Position numbers and translations under genes: made by a program. A stretch of DNA of 64,000 nucleotides from positions 1,042,001 through 1,106,000 of the forward strand of contig NZ_CP041402.1 of the NCBI RefSeq assembly GCF_007018905.1, given 5' to 3'. Positions 48,431-58,799 of this stretch are shown one piece after another. Source of the stretch: Tardiphaga sp. vice304. Its GTDB lineage: Bacteria; Pseudomonadota; Alphaproteobacteria; Rhizobiales; Xanthobacteraceae. The notes under the pieces were generated by a model. It was not told the DNA's origin, did not search any database, and worked only from the letters and a program-made list of their open reading frames with translations. Positions within the stretch are counted from its first letter, which is position 1; each line of letters opens with the position of its first letter.

Positions 48431-49201
48431 ATGACCCGGCCGGTAATTGGCGTGATCGGCAACGCCTATCGCGTGGAAGATCGCTTCGCGGTGCAGAACG
48501 TCGGCGAAGCGAATTTGCGCGCCATCGCCCAGGTCGCGGACGCGCTGCCGCTGATGTTCGCCGGCGCGCCCGACATCACCGACATCGATGCGCTGCTGAG
48601 TGTGGTCGATGGCATCGTGTTGACCGGGGCACGGGCAAATGTGCATCCGTCGCATTTCGGCGTCGAGCCGGACATCCGCCATGAGCCCTATGACAATGCC
48701 CGCGATGCCGTGGCCCTGGCGCTGGCGTCGGAATGCGTGTCGCGCGGCGTGCCGATCTTCGGCATCTGCCGCGGGTTGCAAGAAATGAACGTTGCTTTCG
48801 GCGGATCGCTGCATCCCGAGATCCGCGACATTCCCGGCCGAATCAATCACCGCATGCCGCGCCTTGAGACCGGCGAAATCCATCCCGACCCGGCGATCGT
48901 GTTCGCCGACCGCCACGCGGTGCACCTGACGCCGGACGGCACCTTCGCCCATCTGCTCGGGCGCGATACCATCACGGTGAATTCGCTGCACGGCCAGGGC
49001 ATCGACACGCCCGGCCAGCGCGTCGTCATCGAAGGCGTCGCCGAGGACGGCACCATCGAGGCGATCCGCATCCAGGACGCGCCGGGCTTTGCGCTCGGCG
49101 TGCAGTGGCACGCGGAATACGACCCGCAGCTCAACCCGATCAATCGCGCGCTATTCGAGAATTTCGGCGCCGCCGTGCTGGCGCACCGCAAGCGCCGTTA
49201 G
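48431..49201 (+). CDS. puuD: Gamma-glutamyl-GABA hydrolase family protein (class I glutamine amidotransferase-like)
   Basis: 256 residues. The triad is visible: Cys in FGICRGLQEMNVAFGG, and His and Glu in GVQWHAEYDPQ. Other family blocks are VDGIVLTGARANVHPSHFG and TVNSLHGQGI. It would hydrolyse gamma-glutamyl-GABA in polyamine breakdown, but no other puu genes are near, so the substrate is inferred from the family. The start at 48431 is chosen because the conserved part begins TRPVIGVIGNAYR; TTG 48410 is the alternative. Its stop overlaps the convergent MFS stop. Confidence 0.87.
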   Translation: MTRPVIGVIGNAYRVEDRFAVQNVGEANLRAIAQVADALPLMFAGAPDITDIDALLSVVDGIVLTGARANVHPSHFGVEPDIRHEPYDNARDAVALALASECVSRGVPIFGICRGLQEMNVAFGGSLHPEIRDIPGRINHRMPRLETGEIHPDPAIVFADRHAVHLTPDGTFAHLLGRDTITVNSLHGQGIDTPGQRVVIEGVAEDGTIEAIRIQDAPGFALGVQWHAEYDPQLNPINRALFENFGAAVLAHRKRR

Positions 49202-50610
49202 GTCCTCGCCGGGATCAGGCACCACGCGCTGAGCGCCGAGGCGAGGCAGAGCGCCGCGCCGACCATAGCGGCGCCGCCAAAAGCCGAGATCAGGGCGGGA
49301 CCGGTGGCGACGAGCACGGCGCCGATCAGCGCGGTGGCGACCAGGCCGCCGGTCCGGGCCACCGCACTGTTGAAGCCCGAGGCCGAGCCGACATGGCGGG
49401 CGTCGACCGACATCAGCACCGCCGTGGTCAGCGGCGCCACAGCGCCCGCCATGCCGAGCGCGATCACCAGCATCGCCGGCAGCACGTCGGTGAAATAGTT
49501 GGCGCCGTCCCCGATGCGCAACGCCAGCAGGAATCCCAGAGCGACGATGACCGGCCCGATCGTCAGCGGCAGCCGCGGCCCGGTCCGTGCCGCAAATGCG
49601 CCGGCCAGCGGAGAAGTCAGCGAGATCACCAGCGGCAGCGGCAGCAGGGCCGCGCCGGCCTGCGTCGCGCTGTAGCCTCCGGCTTCGATCAGCAGATAGG
49701 GCACCAGCACGAACAGGCCGCCGAGCGCGCCATAGAGAAGAAAGGTCAGCAGCGACAGCCCGACGAAACTGGCCGAACCGAACAGTGCCAGCGGCATCAT
49801 CGCGCGCTCGCCCTGCCGCCTCTCGGCCGCGACGAACAGCACCAGCAGCGCCGCGCCGGCCGCGAGCGCGGCCAGCACCCAGCCCGACCAGCCGCGGCTG
49901 GAGCCTTCGGTCAGCGCCCAGGTGGTGAGAAACAGCCCGGCGGTGGCCAGCGTCGCGCCGAGGCCGTCGAGCCGGTCGCCGCTAACGGCGCGGTCCGCGG
50001 GAACCGAAATCCGCGCCATCACCAGGGCGCCGAGCGCCAGTGGCACATTGATCAGGAACACGTATCGCCAGCTGCCGATGTCGATCAGCCAGCCGCCCAG
50101 CACCGGGCCGAGCGCGCCGCCGGCTGCGCCCGATGCCGCCCAGATGCCGATCGCGCGGCCTTTGGCCTCGCCGGAAAAGGTCTGGCCGAGGATCGCCAGG
50201 CTGTTCGGCATCAGCATCGCCGCAGCAACGCCCTGAGCGAAGCGCGCCACCAGCAGCCAGATCAGGCTGGGCGCAGCGGCACAGGCGAGGGACGCGAGTG
50301 CGAACAGGCCCACGCCGAAAATCAGCAACCGGCGTCGGCCGAAGCGGTCGCCTGCTGCGCCGCCGAGCAACAGCAGCGCGCTGAGCGGCAGCAAGTAAGC
50401 ATTGATCACCCATTGTAGCTGGCCGGCATCCGCCTTGAAACTCGCTGCAATCGCCGGCAGGCCGACATTGACCACCGACCCGTCGATGAAAGCGAGGCTG
50501 GATGCGAGAATGGTGGTGACGATCACCAGATTAGGTCGCGTGCACGGGCCGGCGTGCAGCGCCGTCTGCGCGGCTGCAGCGTCGCAGGGGGCGGGGAGGG
50601 CATTGCTCAT
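49198..50610 (-). CDS. MFS drug exporter (DHA2, EmrB/QacA type, 14 TM)
   Basis: 470 residues with about 14 membrane helices. Motifs are FIDGSVVNVGLPAI in TM1, GDRFGRRRLLIFGVG in the TM2-3 loop, and GPVLGGWLIDIGSWRYVFLI (motif C) in TM5. It should pump small molecules out with protons; the substrate is not predictable. The start ATG 50610 precedes a 26-residue soluble leader. The gene is divergent from gltI, with about 150 bp between their starts. Confidence 0.92.
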   Translation of the reverse strand: MSNALPAPCDAAAAQTALHAGPCTRPNLVIVTTILASSLAFIDGSVVNVGLPAIAASFKADAGQLQWVINAYLLPLSALLLLGGAAGDRFGRRRLLIFGVGLFALASLACAAAPSLIWLLVARFAQGVAAAMLMPNSLAILGQTFSGEAKGRAIGIWAASGAAGGALGPVLGGWLIDIGSWRYVFLINVPLALGALVMARISVPADRAVSGDRLDGLGATLATAGLFLTTWALTEGSSRGWSGWVLAALAAGAALLVLFVAAERRQGERAMMPLALFGSASFVGLSLLTFLLYGALGGLFVLVPYLLIEAGGYSATQAGAALLPLPLVISLTSPLAGAFAARTGPRLPLTIGPVIVALGFLLALRIGDGANYFTDVLPAMLVIALGMAGAVAPLTTAVLMSVDARHVGSASGFNSAVARTGGLVATALIGAVLVATGPALISAFGGAAMVGAALCLASALSAWCLIPART

Positions 50611-50763
50611 GACCGACTTGTACGGGATGCTGTGCACCCCGACAAACGGTGCAGATACAACCAATTCCGTTTTTGCCCGGGTTGTGCAAGCATCGCAATA
50701 GTCCGGCGCGGGGCATCGCGACGAGCCCCACGCTCATATCCACCGAACCAGGAGACAGCCCAT

Positions 50764-51690
50764 ATGAATTCAACGATGAATTCGATCCGTCTTGCCGGCG
50801 CCGCGCTCGCGGTCGCCTTCTGCGCCACCCAGGCCCAGGCGCAGGAACTGACCGGCACGCTGAAAAAGATCAAGGACAGCGGTGCCATCACCATCGGCTT
50901 CCGCGATTCCTCGGTGCCGTTCTCCTATCTCGACGACAACCAGAAGCCGATCGGCTTCGCCATGGACATCTGCTACAAGATCGTCGATGCGCTGAAGGCC
51001 GATCTCAAGCTCCCGAAACTCGAGGTCAAGCTCAACCCGGTCACCTCGGCGACGCGCATTCCGCTGATTGCCAACGGCACCGTGGATCTGGAATGCGGTT
51101 CCACCACCAATAATGTCGACCGCCAGAAACAGGTCGCTTTCACCAACACCCACTTCCTGACCGCCAGCCGCTTCGTCTCCAAGAAAACCAGCAAGCTCAA
51201 TTCGATCGACGATCTGAAGGGCAAGTCGGTGGTCTCGACCTCCGGCACCACCAACATCAAGCAGCTCACCGAGGCCAACGCCGCGCGCAACCTCGGCATC
51301 AACGTGATCGCCGCCAAGGACCATGCCGAAGCGTTCCTGATGGTCGAGACCGACCGCGCCGTCGCCTTCGTGATGGACGACATCCTGCTGGCCAGCCTCG
51401 CCGCCGGCTCCAAGGATCCGACCGGCTACGTGATCTCCAAGGATGCGTTCTCCAAGCCCGAGCCCTACGGCATCATGCTGCGCAAGGACGACGCGCCGTT
51501 CAAGACGGCCGTCGATGCCGCCACCGCAGCGCTCTACAAGAGCCCCGAAGGCGCCAAGCTCTATGACAAGTGGTTCATGGCCAAGATCCCGCCGAAGGGC
51601 CTGACGCTCAACGTGCCGATGGGCCCGGAGCAGAAGAAGTCGTTCGAGAAGCCCAGCGATTCGGCCGATCCCGACGCCTACGCAATGTAA
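50764..51690 (+). CDS. gltI: Glutamate/aspartate ABC transporter, substrate-binding protein
   Basis: 308 residues. The signal peptide (IRLAGAALAVAFCATQAQA) is followed by a periplasmic binding fold of the GltI group: LKKIKDSGAITIGFRDSSVP, FSYLDDNQKPIGFAMDICY, ATRIPLIANGTVDLECGSTT and SVVSTSGTTNIKQL. It captures acidic amino acids and delivers them to GltJK. The start ATG 50764 has AGGAG about 10 bases upstream. It is the first gene of gltIJKL, with a 221-bp gap holding hairpin repeats before gltJ. Confidence 0.93.
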   Translation: MNSTMNSIRLAGAALAVAFCATQAQAQELTGTLKKIKDSGAITIGFRDSSVPFSYLDDNQKPIGFAMDICYKIVDALKADLKLPKLEVKLNPVTSATRIPLIANGTVDLECGSTTNNVDRQKQVAFTNTHFLTASRFVSKKTSKLNSIDDLKGKSVVSTSGTTNIKQLTEANAARNLGINVIAAKDHAEAFLMVETDRAVAFVMDDILLASLAAGSKDPTGYVISKDAFSKPEPYGIMLRKDDAPFKTAVDAATAALYKSPEGAKLYDKWFMAKIPPKGLTLNVPMGPEQKKSFEKPSDSADPDAYAM

Positions 51691-51911
51691 CCCTTCTGAC
51701 CTCTCCCGTTGGGGAGAGGTCACCCGGCGAAGCGCAGCGAAGCTGTTCGGGTGAGGGGAGTCGGTGTTTCACTCGCAACCCCCTCACCCGTCTCGAATGA
51801 CCTGCGGTCCTTCGAGCCACCTCTCCCCGCGAGTGCGGGGCCAGGGAAGAGAGCAATGGCCCGGCCATTGCATGAAGTTTCGATCGGGATATTCGCGGCA
51901 GGGGGCGGGGC
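51691..51911. repeat. CCTCTCCCC-type palindromic intergenic repeats
   Basis: After the gltI stop, GACCTCTCCCGTTGGGGAGAGGTC forms a hairpin. GGCGAAGCGCAGCGAAGC and a second set (CCCCCTCACCC, CCACCTCTCCCCGCGAG) follow. A related unit is found at 60493-60541. Such hairpins between binding-protein and permease genes often protect the upstream mRNA, which would raise gltI over gltJKL. Confidence 0.7.
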
Positions 51912-52646
51912 GTGAACTACAACTGGAACTGGGCTATCTTCTGGGAGCAGACGCCCGAGGCGACCGGCACCTACTTTGCTTCGCTGATGAGCGGGCTCGG
52001 CGTGACGATCGCCCTGGCGCTGTGCGCTTGGACCATCGCCTTTGTCGTCGGCTCGCTGATCGGCATCATCCGCACGCTGCCGGGGCGGGTGCCGGTGTTT
52101 ATCGGCAATGTCTATATCGAGATGTTCCGCAACGTGCCGCTCCTGGTGCAATTGTTCATCTGGTTCTTCGTGGTGCCGGAGATCCTGCCGCAGGAACTCG
52201 GCACCTGGGTCAAGCAGCTGCGCAACGGCCCGTTCGTCACTGCGATGATTGGCCTTGGCCTTTATATGGCGTCGCGCGTCGCCACCCAGGTGTCGGCCGG
52301 CATCAATTCGCTGCCCAAGGGCCAGCGCATGGCCGGCACTGCGATCGGCCTGACCACGGTGCAGACCTATCGCTACATCCTGCTGCCGCTCGCCTACCGC
52401 GTCATCTTCCCGCCGCTGACCTCCGAATTTCTCAACACCATCAAGAACACCGCGGTGGCGCTGACCATCGGCGTGCTGGAGCTGACGGCGCGGGCGCGCT
52501 CGATGCAGGAATTTTCCTTCCAGGTGTTCGAGGCCTTCACCGCGGCGACCGTGATCTATCTGCTGCTCAGCGCGGTGGTGACGATCGGCATGCGCTATGC
52601 CGAGAAGCGCCTGGTCATCCCCGGCTTCAACGGGGGCAAGGCGTGA
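51912..52646 (+). CDS. gltJ: Glutamate/aspartate ABC transporter, permease 1
   Basis: 244 residues and about five membrane helices. NYNWNWAIFWEQT at the start and the EAA loop region MAGTAIGLTTVQTYRYILLP mark a HisMQ/GltJ-type permease. It pairs with GltK to form the channel. Its stop overlaps the gltK start by one base. Confidence 0.93.
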   Translation: MNYNWNWAIFWEQTPEATGTYFASLMSGLGVTIALALCAWTIAFVVGSLIGIIRTLPGRVPVFIGNVYIEMFRNVPLLVQLFIWFFVVPEILPQELGTWVKQLRNGPFVTAMIGLGLYMASRVATQVSAGINSLPKGQRMAGTAIGLTTVQTYRYILLPLAYRVIFPPLTSEFLNTIKNTAVALTIGVLELTARARSMQEFSFQVFEAFTAATVIYLLLSAVVTIGMRYAEKRLVIPGFNGGKA

Positions 52647-53338
52647 TGTTCGCAGATTTCGATTTCAACGTCATCTGGCGCAGCCTGCCCTATCTGTTCC
52701 GCGAGGGCATGACCTTCACGCTGACGCTGACGGCGATCGCCACCGTCGGCGGCCTGATCCTCGGCACTTTCGTCGCCCTGATGCGGCTGTCGTCGAACAT
52801 GCTGCTCTCGACCATCGCGGCGAGCTACGTCAATCTGATGCGATCGCTGCCGCTCGTGCTGGTGATCTTCCTGTTTTATTTCCTGATGCCCTATATCGGG
52901 CAATGGATCCTGCGCGCCGACGCGCCGGTCCAGGTCGGCGCCTATGCCTCGACCATCGTCACCTTCACGCTGTTCGAGGCGGCGTATTTCTCCGAGATCA
53001 TGCGTGCCGGCATCCAGTCGATCCCGCGCGGCCAGGTGATGGCCGGCTACGCCATCGGGCTGAACTACCGCGAGGTGACGCGCTATGTCGTGCTGCCGCA
53101 AGCATTCCGCAACATGCTGCCGGTGATCTTCACCCAGACCATCGTGCTGTTCCAGGACACCTCGCTGGTCTACGTGCTGTCGATCACCGACTTCCTGGGT
53201 GCTGCCTCGAAGGTTGCGCAGCGCGACGGCCGCCTCACTGAAATGTATCTGTTCGCGGCAGTGGTCTACTTCGTGATCTGCTTCACCGCGTCGTTCTTCG
53301 TCAAGCGACTGCAGAAGCGCATCAGCATCATCCGCTAA
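52646..53338 (+). CDS. gltK: Glutamate/aspartate ABC transporter, permease 2
   Basis: 230 residues. Helices such as [20 protein letters not shown] and a typical EAA loop ([20 protein letters not shown]) mark the second permease half. The start ATG 52646 is set by the overlap with gltJ and by the start [17 protein letters not shown]; a longer overlapping frame from 51764 is not real. Confidence 0.93.
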   Translation: MFADFDFNVIWRSLPYLFREGMTFTLTLTAIATVGGLILGTFVALMRLSSNMLLSTIAASYVNLMRSLPLVLVIFLFYFLMPYIGQWILRADAPVQVGAYASTIVTFTLFEAAYFSEIMRAGIQSIPRGQVMAGYAIGLNYREVTRYVVLPQAFRNMLPVIFTQTIVLFQDTSLVYVLSITDFLGAASKVAQRDGRLTEMYLFAAVVYFVICFTASFFVKRLQKRISIIR

Positions 53339-53372
53339 TCATGTCCGCATCTCCAACCTTCGGTCGATCCCC

Positions 53373-54110
53373 ATGCCCATGATCACACTCGACAATGTCA
53401 GCAAGTGGTACAGCCCGACGTTCCAGGTGCTGAAGAATTGCACCACCAGCGTCGACAAGGGCGAGGTCGTGGTGGTCTGCGGCCCGTCGGGATCGGGCAA
53501 ATCCACCCTGATCAAGACGGTGAACGCGCTGGAGCCGGTGCAGGCCGGCACCATCATGGTCGACGGGCTCAACGTCACCACGATGAAGAAGGACCTGCCG
53601 AAGCTGCGCTCGCGCGTCGGCATGGTGTTCCAGCATTTCGAGCTGTTTCCGCACCTCAAGATCGTCGAGAACCTGATGCTCGGCCAGACCATCGTGCTCG
53701 GCCGTCCCGAGGAAGCGGCCAAGGCCAAGGCGATGAAGATGCTGGAGCGCGTCGGCCTCACGGCGCATGCGGAAAAATATCCGGGCCAGCTGTCCGGCGG
53801 GCAGCAACAGCGCGTCGCGATAGCGCGTGCGCTGGTGATGGACCCGATCTGCATGCTGTTCGACGAGCCGACCTCGGCGCTCGATCCGGAAATGATCAAC
53901 GAGGTGCTCGACGTCATGGTCGAACTGGCCAGGGAGGGCATGACCATGATGGTGGTGACCCACGAAATGGGCTTTGCCCGGAAGGTCGCCAACCGCGTGA
54001 TCTTCATGGACCAGGGCGAGATCGTCGAGGACGCCAACAAGGAAGACTTCTTCGGCAGCCCGCGCAGCGAACGCGCGCAGCATTTTCTGTCGAAGATCCT
54101 GGCGCATTGA
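53373..54110 (+). CDS. gltL: Glutamate/aspartate ABC transporter, ATP-binding protein
   Basis: 245 residues. Walker A is [12 protein letters not shown], the signature [16 protein letters not shown] and Walker [14 protein letters not shown], followed by the switch His in VVTHEMGFA. It powers uptake by GltJK. It is the last gene of the operon, starting 34 bp after gltK. Confidence 0.95.
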   Translation: MPMITLDNVSKWYSPTFQVLKNCTTSVDKGEVVVVCGPSGSGKSTLIKTVNALEPVQAGTIMVDGLNVTTMKKDLPKLRSRVGMVFQHFELFPHLKIVENLMLGQTIVLGRPEEAAKAKAMKMLERVGLTAHAEKYPGQLSGGQQQRVAIARALVMDPICMLFDEPTSALDPEMINEVLDVMVELAREGMTMMVVTHEMGFARKVANRVIFMDQGEIVEDANKEDFFGSPRSERAQHFLSKILAH

Positions 54111-54482
54111 AGCGCAGGTGGCGGCTGTTTGTCGGAAGCGGTGAACGAGGCGCCGCGATGCGGATGTCCCGGCCGCGGTTTACCGCCTAAAATTTCATCT
54201 CTTTTTCCGATTTCTGCACTGCGGCACATTAACGATTGCGTCAGAGTCCATAGGTATCTTTGAACCGTGAGGACGAAGGTCACCGCGCCGCTGATTGAAC
54301 TCCACCGGTGCGGTCAGGCTTTCGTCCTCGCGGACTATCGCTGACCCCGGCTGCCTCGCCCGCTGCCCCATCCTGTCCGAGGGACTGAACGTCCACTAAC
54401 GGCCAACCCGGCGCGATTCATCGCGACTGGCCGGTTCATCTATTCGCCTGTGCCTCATGCCCATTCCCGAAAGAATTTCGAA
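54111..54482. other. Intergenic leader of the chemoreceptor cluster
   Basis: No gene supported. GAGGACGAAG near 54271 and CTTTCGTCCTC near 54320 can pair across about 40 nt, so the leader may fold. AT-rich sequence near 54190-54260 may hold the promoter. Confidence 0.4.
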
Positions 54483-56513
54483 ATGATCAAGATCAACAGC
54501 GTCGGCAACAAGCTGGGTCTGGCCGGGTTGCTCGGCATCGTGCTCTCGGTGGGCGTGGTCGCCAACCAGATCCGCACCGAAGCCGCCATCACCCAGGCCA
54601 ACCGCCACGCCGACGTGCAGCAGACGATCGCCGACTATGCGCGGAAGGTGGAATCCGAGCTCGGCAACATGCGGCTGGCCAACCGCGCGGTGCGAATGGC
54701 GATCACCACCAAGGAAATCGAAAAGAGCGAAATCGATCGCGGGGCTGCCAAAGCGGCGCAGGACAAGAGCGTGGATGCGGCGCTCGTGCTCGCCGTGAAG
54801 CCTGAGACCCGGGAACGCTTTTCCAGCATCAAGGCGCTGGTGGCCGAGTATGCTGCCGGCTCCGGCGAAACCATCGCCCTGCAGAAAAAGCTGCTCGATA
54901 TCTACCGGACGCGCAACGTCGCTTCGCTGGACTGGGATCGCCACCTCGAACAGTTACGCGGCACCACGGCCGTGACCGAAGCGGCGACCTGGCCGGAGCT
55001 CGATGCGCAGCTTCAGAAGGCGGACATCGCCATCAACGCGGTGCGTGCCGCGGCCTGGCGCTATGCGACCATGAACGAGGCGCCACAAAAGGCGCTGATC
55101 ACCAAATACAGCTCGGCTTTGACCAATGCCCTGGCACGCGCCAGCGTGATGGATGATACCCCGCTTGTCGAAGCCGGTCTGGTCCAGCTCGGCAACGACG
55201 TGAAGAAATTTCTCGCCGGCACCAGTGAAGCCATCAACAACAACGACCAGAAGAGCGAAATCACGCGGACGAAAATGGTGCCTGCGGCTGCCAAGGCGTC
55301 GGAACAGGTGACGGCGGCGGTGGCGGAGGCGCAGGACGCCGTGATGGCGGCGCGGTCGGAAGCGGTTGAGCAGTTGGTCCGATCGGGGCATGTCAATGCC
55401 GCACTCGGCATCGCCGTCGTGCTGGTGCTGGTCGGCAGCATGCTGTTCTCCGTCGTCGGTGTCGCCCGTCCAATGACCAGGCTGAACCGAGCGATGGCCA
55501 GGATGGCGGCGGGCGAGCTCGACGTCGTGATCCCCGGCGCCAAGCGCGGCGACGAAATCGGCGACATCGCCAAGACGGTAACGGTGATCCGGGCCAACGC
55601 CGAGCAGCAGGCGCGCGACGAGTCGGACGCGCGGATCGAACTCGACACCGCCGCGGCCGCCGGTCGCAAGCGCGAGATGGTGCAGTTGGCCGATGATTTC
55701 GAACAGGCCGTCGGCAACATCGTCGAGACGGTGTCGGCCGCCTCGACGCAGTTGGAAGCCTCGGCCGGTTCGCTGACCTCCACCGCCGCGCGGTCGCAGG
55801 AACTCACCGTTGCCGTGGCCGTGGCCTCGGAGGAGGCGTCGAACAATGTGCAGTCGGTGGCCACGGCGACCGAACAGATGGCCTCGTCGGTCAACGAGAT
55901 CAGCCGTCAGGTGCAGGAATCCGCGACGATCGCCAGCCAGGCGGTCGAGCAGGCGCGCAAGACCAATGACCGCGTCGGCGAACTGGCCAAGGCCGCAGCG
56001 CGGATCGGCGACGTTGTCGAACTGATCAACACCATCGCCGGACAGACCAATCTGCTGGCGCTGAACGCGACCATCGAGGCTGCGCGCGCCGGCGATGCCG
56101 GACGCGGCTTCGCCGTGGTGGCTTCCGAAGTGAAGGCGCTGGCCGAGCAGACCGCGAAGGCGACCGGCGAGATCAGCATGCAGATCACCGGTATTCAGGC
56201 CGCGACACAGGAATCGGTGGGCGCCATCCGCGAGATCGGCGACACCATCGGCCGGATGTCGGAGATTTCCTCAACCATCGCGTCCGCGGTCGAGGAACAG
56301 GGCGCGGCGACGCAGAAGATATCGCGCAACGTGCAGCAGGCCGCCCACGGCACCAAGCAGGTGTCGGACAACATCACCGACGTGCAGCGCGGCGCGTCCG
56401 AGACCGGCTCTGCGTCGTCGCAGGTGCTGTCGGCCGCGCAGTCGCTGTCCTCCGACAGCAACCGGCTGAAGATGGAAGTCGGCAAATTCCTGAGTGCGGT
56501 GCGCGCGGCCTAG
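54483..56513 (+). CDS. Methyl-accepting chemotaxis protein 1
   Basis: 676 residues. TM1 lies at about 10-25, then a mostly helical periplasmic sensor of about 290 residues, TM2 at about 305-328 ([20 protein letters not shown]), HAMP ([20 protein letters not shown]) and the MA domain with the hairpin tip [18 protein letters not shown] region ([20 protein letters not shown]). The signalling part is almost identical to those of the next two receptors, while the sensor is unrelated to theirs. The start ATG 54483 is followed by the membrane helix; the 11 extra upstream codons are not needed. The ligand is unknown. Confidence 0.92.
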   Translation: MIKINSVGNKLGLAGLLGIVLSVGVVANQIRTEAAITQANRHADVQQTIADYARKVESELGNMRLANRAVRMAITTKEIEKSEIDRGAAKAAQDKSVDAALVLAVKPETRERFSSIKALVAEYAAGSGETIALQKKLLDIYRTRNVASLDWDRHLEQLRGTTAVTEAATWPELDAQLQKADIAINAVRAAAWRYATMNEAPQKALITKYSSALTNALARASVMDDTPLVEAGLVQLGNDVKKFLAGTSEAINNNDQKSEITRTKMVPAAAKASEQVTAAVAEAQDAVMAARSEAVEQLVRSGHVNAALGIAVVLVLVGSMLFSVVGVARPMTRLNRAMARMAAGELDVVIPGAKRGDEIGDIAKTVTVIRANAEQQARDESDARIELDTAAAAGRKREMVQLADDFEQAVGNIVETVSAASTQLEASAGSLTSTAARSQELTVAVAVASEEASNNVQSVATATEQMASSVNEISRQVQESATIASQAVEQARKTNDRVGELAKAAARIGDVVELINTIAGQTNLLALNATIEAARAGDAGRGFAVVASEVKALAEQTAKATGEISMQITGIQAATQESVGAIREIGDTIGRMSEISSTIASAVEEQGAATQKISRNVQQAAHGTKQVSDNITDVQRGASETGSASSQVLSAAQSLSSDSNRLKMEVGKFLSAVRAA

Positions 56514-56533
56514 GTACCAGCACCATCGCGACC

Positions 56534-56560
56534 AAAGCCGGCGCATGCGCCGGCTTTTTC
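56534..56560 (+). terminator. Rho-independent terminator after chemoreceptor 1
   Basis: AAAGCCGGCGCATGCGCCGGCTTT is a perfect palindrome followed by TTC. It starts 21 bases after the stop. Confidence 0.85.
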
Positions 56561-56766
56561 GTATGCAAACGATTATTTGTTCCGGTCGGTCTCCACATGC
56601 CTTTTTAAAGTATCCGCGTATATGTGCTGCACCGCTTATTTACCGTTGAGAGGCAAGGTGCGTTCAATAATACTGATCGGTTCCGTTTTCAGGCGAGCGT
56701 CTCCAGTTAGAAAAACCAGATTGATCGCAACCAGCCAACGGTCGAAAACCGAGGGACTATTGAATC

Positions 56767-58458
56767 ATGCTCTCCCAACTCTCCATCCGAAACAAGATCA
56801 CGATCGTCATTGCGCTTCTCCTTCTCGGCATGACAGGCATGGGTCTGCTCGCCGTCAGCCGGATGCAGAGCATCAATGCCAGAGCGGTTGAGATCCAGAG
56901 CATCTGGCTGCCGAGCGTGCAGGCGCTGGGCGAATTGCGCACCGGCGTGACGAACTATCGCAGCGTGCTGCGCGGCCACCTGCTGTCGGAGACCGCCGAA
57001 GGCAAGGCCGCTGCAGAGCAGCGGCTCGAGGCGCAGGTACAGCGCAACAACAAGACCAGGCAGGCCTATGAAAAGTTGATCGGATCGGCCGAAGAGCGCG
57101 AGACCTACGCCAATTGGGCCAAGGAGTGGGATGCCTACAAGGCGATTGCTCAGCAGATCATGGCGTTGTCGCGCAGTGCCGGCAGTGGATTTCCGCGCGA
57201 GGCCATCAAGCTGAACGAGGAGCAGGCAATCCCGCAGGGGGAGGCGGCGGACAAACTTCTGGAGACCAACGTCGAGCTGAACAACAAGGGCGCCAAGAAA
57301 GCCGGCGACGCCGCCACCAACGAATACAATTCAGCCTTCATGTTGCTCGCCGTTATTCTCGGCATCTCTGCAGTGCTCGGCATCGGCATCGGCATCTATC
57401 TGGTGCGCGACGTCTCCTCGGGCATCGCCTCGATCGTCAAGCCGATGCAGGCGCTCGGTGCCGGTGATCTTTCGGCAGAGGTGCCGCATCAGGGCATCAA
57501 GACCGAGATTGGTTCGATGGGCGACGCGCTTCAGGTGTTCAAGCAGGCCCTGATCGACAAGAAGGCGGCGGACGCGGCCGCGATGGTGGAAGCCGAGGCC
57601 AAGATCGAACGCGGACGTCGCGTCGATGGCATCACCAGCAATTTCGAGGCGATGATCGGTGAGATCGTCGATACCGTGTCGTCGGCCTCGACCGAACTCG
57701 AAGCCTCGGCCGGCACGCTCACGGCCAACGCGGAGCGTTCGCAGCAATTGACCACCGCGGTGGCTGCGGCCTCGGAAGAAGCTTCCACCAACGTGCAGTC
57801 GGTGGCCTCCGCCACCGAGGAGATGGCCTCGTCGGTCAACGAGATCAGCCGTCAGGTGCAGGAATCCGCGACGATCGCCAGCCAGGCGGTCGAGCAGGCG
57901 CGCAAGACCAACGACCGCGTCGGCGAACTCGCCAAGGCCGCAGCGCGGATCGGCGACGTCGTCGAACTGATCAACACCATCGCCGGACAGACCAATCTGC
58001 TGGCGCTGAACGCGACCATCGAGGCCGCGCGCGCCGGCGAAGCGGGCCGTGGCTTTGCCGTCGTGGCATCGGAGGTAAAGGCGCTGGCCGAGCAGACGGC
58101 GAAAGCCACCGGCGAGATCAGCACCCAGATCTCAGGTATCCAGGCCGCGACTCAGGAATCGGTCAGTGCGATTCAGGAGATCGGCACCACCATCGGCCGG
58201 ATGTCGGAGATTTCCTCAACCATTGCCTCGGCTGTGGAAGAGCAGGGGGCTGCGACGCAGGAAATTTCCCGCAACGTGCAGCAGGCCGCGCAGGGCACGA
58301 TGCAGGTCTCTGCCAACATCACCGACGTGCAGCGTGGCGCGTCCGAGACCGGCTCGGCGTCGTCGCAGGTGCTGTCCGCGGCGCAGTCGCTGTCCTCCGA
58401 CAGCAACCGGCTGAAGATGGAAGTCAGCAAGTTCCTGAGCGCGGTGCGCGCGGCGTAA
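56767..58458 (+). CDS. Methyl-accepting chemotaxis protein 2 (four-helix-bundle sensor)
   Basis: 563 residues. TM1 is at about 12-32 ([20 protein letters not shown]), followed by a 4HB_MCP-type periplasmic domain of about 150 residues ([20 protein letters not shown]), TM2 at about 190-212 ([20 protein letters not shown]), HAMP and the MA domain. GAGGGACT lies upstream of the ATG. It is the intact relative of the broken receptor that follows; both share TM2, HAMP and the MA domain almost base for base. Confidence 0.93.
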   Translation: MLSQLSIRNKITIVIALLLLGMTGMGLLAVSRMQSINARAVEIQSIWLPSVQALGELRTGVTNYRSVLRGHLLSETAEGKAAAEQRLEAQVQRNNKTRQAYEKLIGSAEERETYANWAKEWDAYKAIAQQIMALSRSAGSGFPREAIKLNEEQAIPQGEAADKLLETNVELNNKGAKKAGDAATNEYNSAFMLLAVILGISAVLGIGIGIYLVRDVSSGIASIVKPMQALGAGDLSAEVPHQGIKTEIGSMGDALQVFKQALIDKKAADAAAMVEAEAKIERGRRVDGITSNFEAMIGEIVDTVSSASTELEASAGTLTANAERSQQLTTAVAAASEEASTNVQSVASATEEMASSVNEISRQVQESATIASQAVEQARKTNDRVGELAKAAARIGDVVELINTIAGQTNLLALNATIEAARAGEAGRGFAVVASEVKALAEQTAKATGEISTQISGIQAATQESVSAIQEIGTTIGRMSEISSTIASAVEEQGAATQEISRNVQQAAQGTMQVSANITDVQRGASETGSASSQVLSAAQSLSSDSNRLKMEVSKFLSAVRAA

Positions 58459-58487
58459 CTTCACGCACTCGCCGCTCTTGATCTCGA

Positions 58488-58517
58488 CATGCCCGGCGTT
58501 GTCCGGGCATGTTTCTT
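58488..58517 (+). terminator. Rho-independent terminator after chemoreceptor 2
   Basis: CATGCCCGG and CCGGGCATG form a 9-bp stem with a 6-nt loop, followed by TTTCTT. It starts 30 bases after the stop. Confidence 0.75.
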
Positions 58518-58799
58518 TGCGGAAGACATTCATCGGTTTGCGCGTGCTCGCCGGAAACTTCAAAAACCGCGACGTTGCGCAGTCAACGGCCTGGCCGTGT
58601 GGTTGGGTTCTCACGTACCACCTGTTAGTCCAATTCATTACATCAGCGTTACGTTAAGTAACGCTTCTTAATGCTCTCCACGCATATTCATACGTCGAAC
58701 GGCGAAACGCGACCGTCGGTTCTGCCACACAGGATTTCAAGAAAATTAGTTCACGCGCCGCGAATGTGCGCCAACGGTCGAAGACCGAAGGATTCCAGC
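58518..58799. other. Intergenic leader of chemoreceptor 3
   Basis: No gene supported. The last bases, GGTCGAAGACCGAAGGATTCC, resemble the leader of chemoreceptor 2 (GGTCGAAAACCGAGGGACTA), so the duplication includes the ribosome site. Confidence 0.55.

Noticed and set aside
49105..50418. Plus-strand open frame of 437 codons opposite the MFS gene
   Set aside because: Composition is Arg/Gln/Ala-biased nonsense; the opposite strand is a clear 14-TM exporter.
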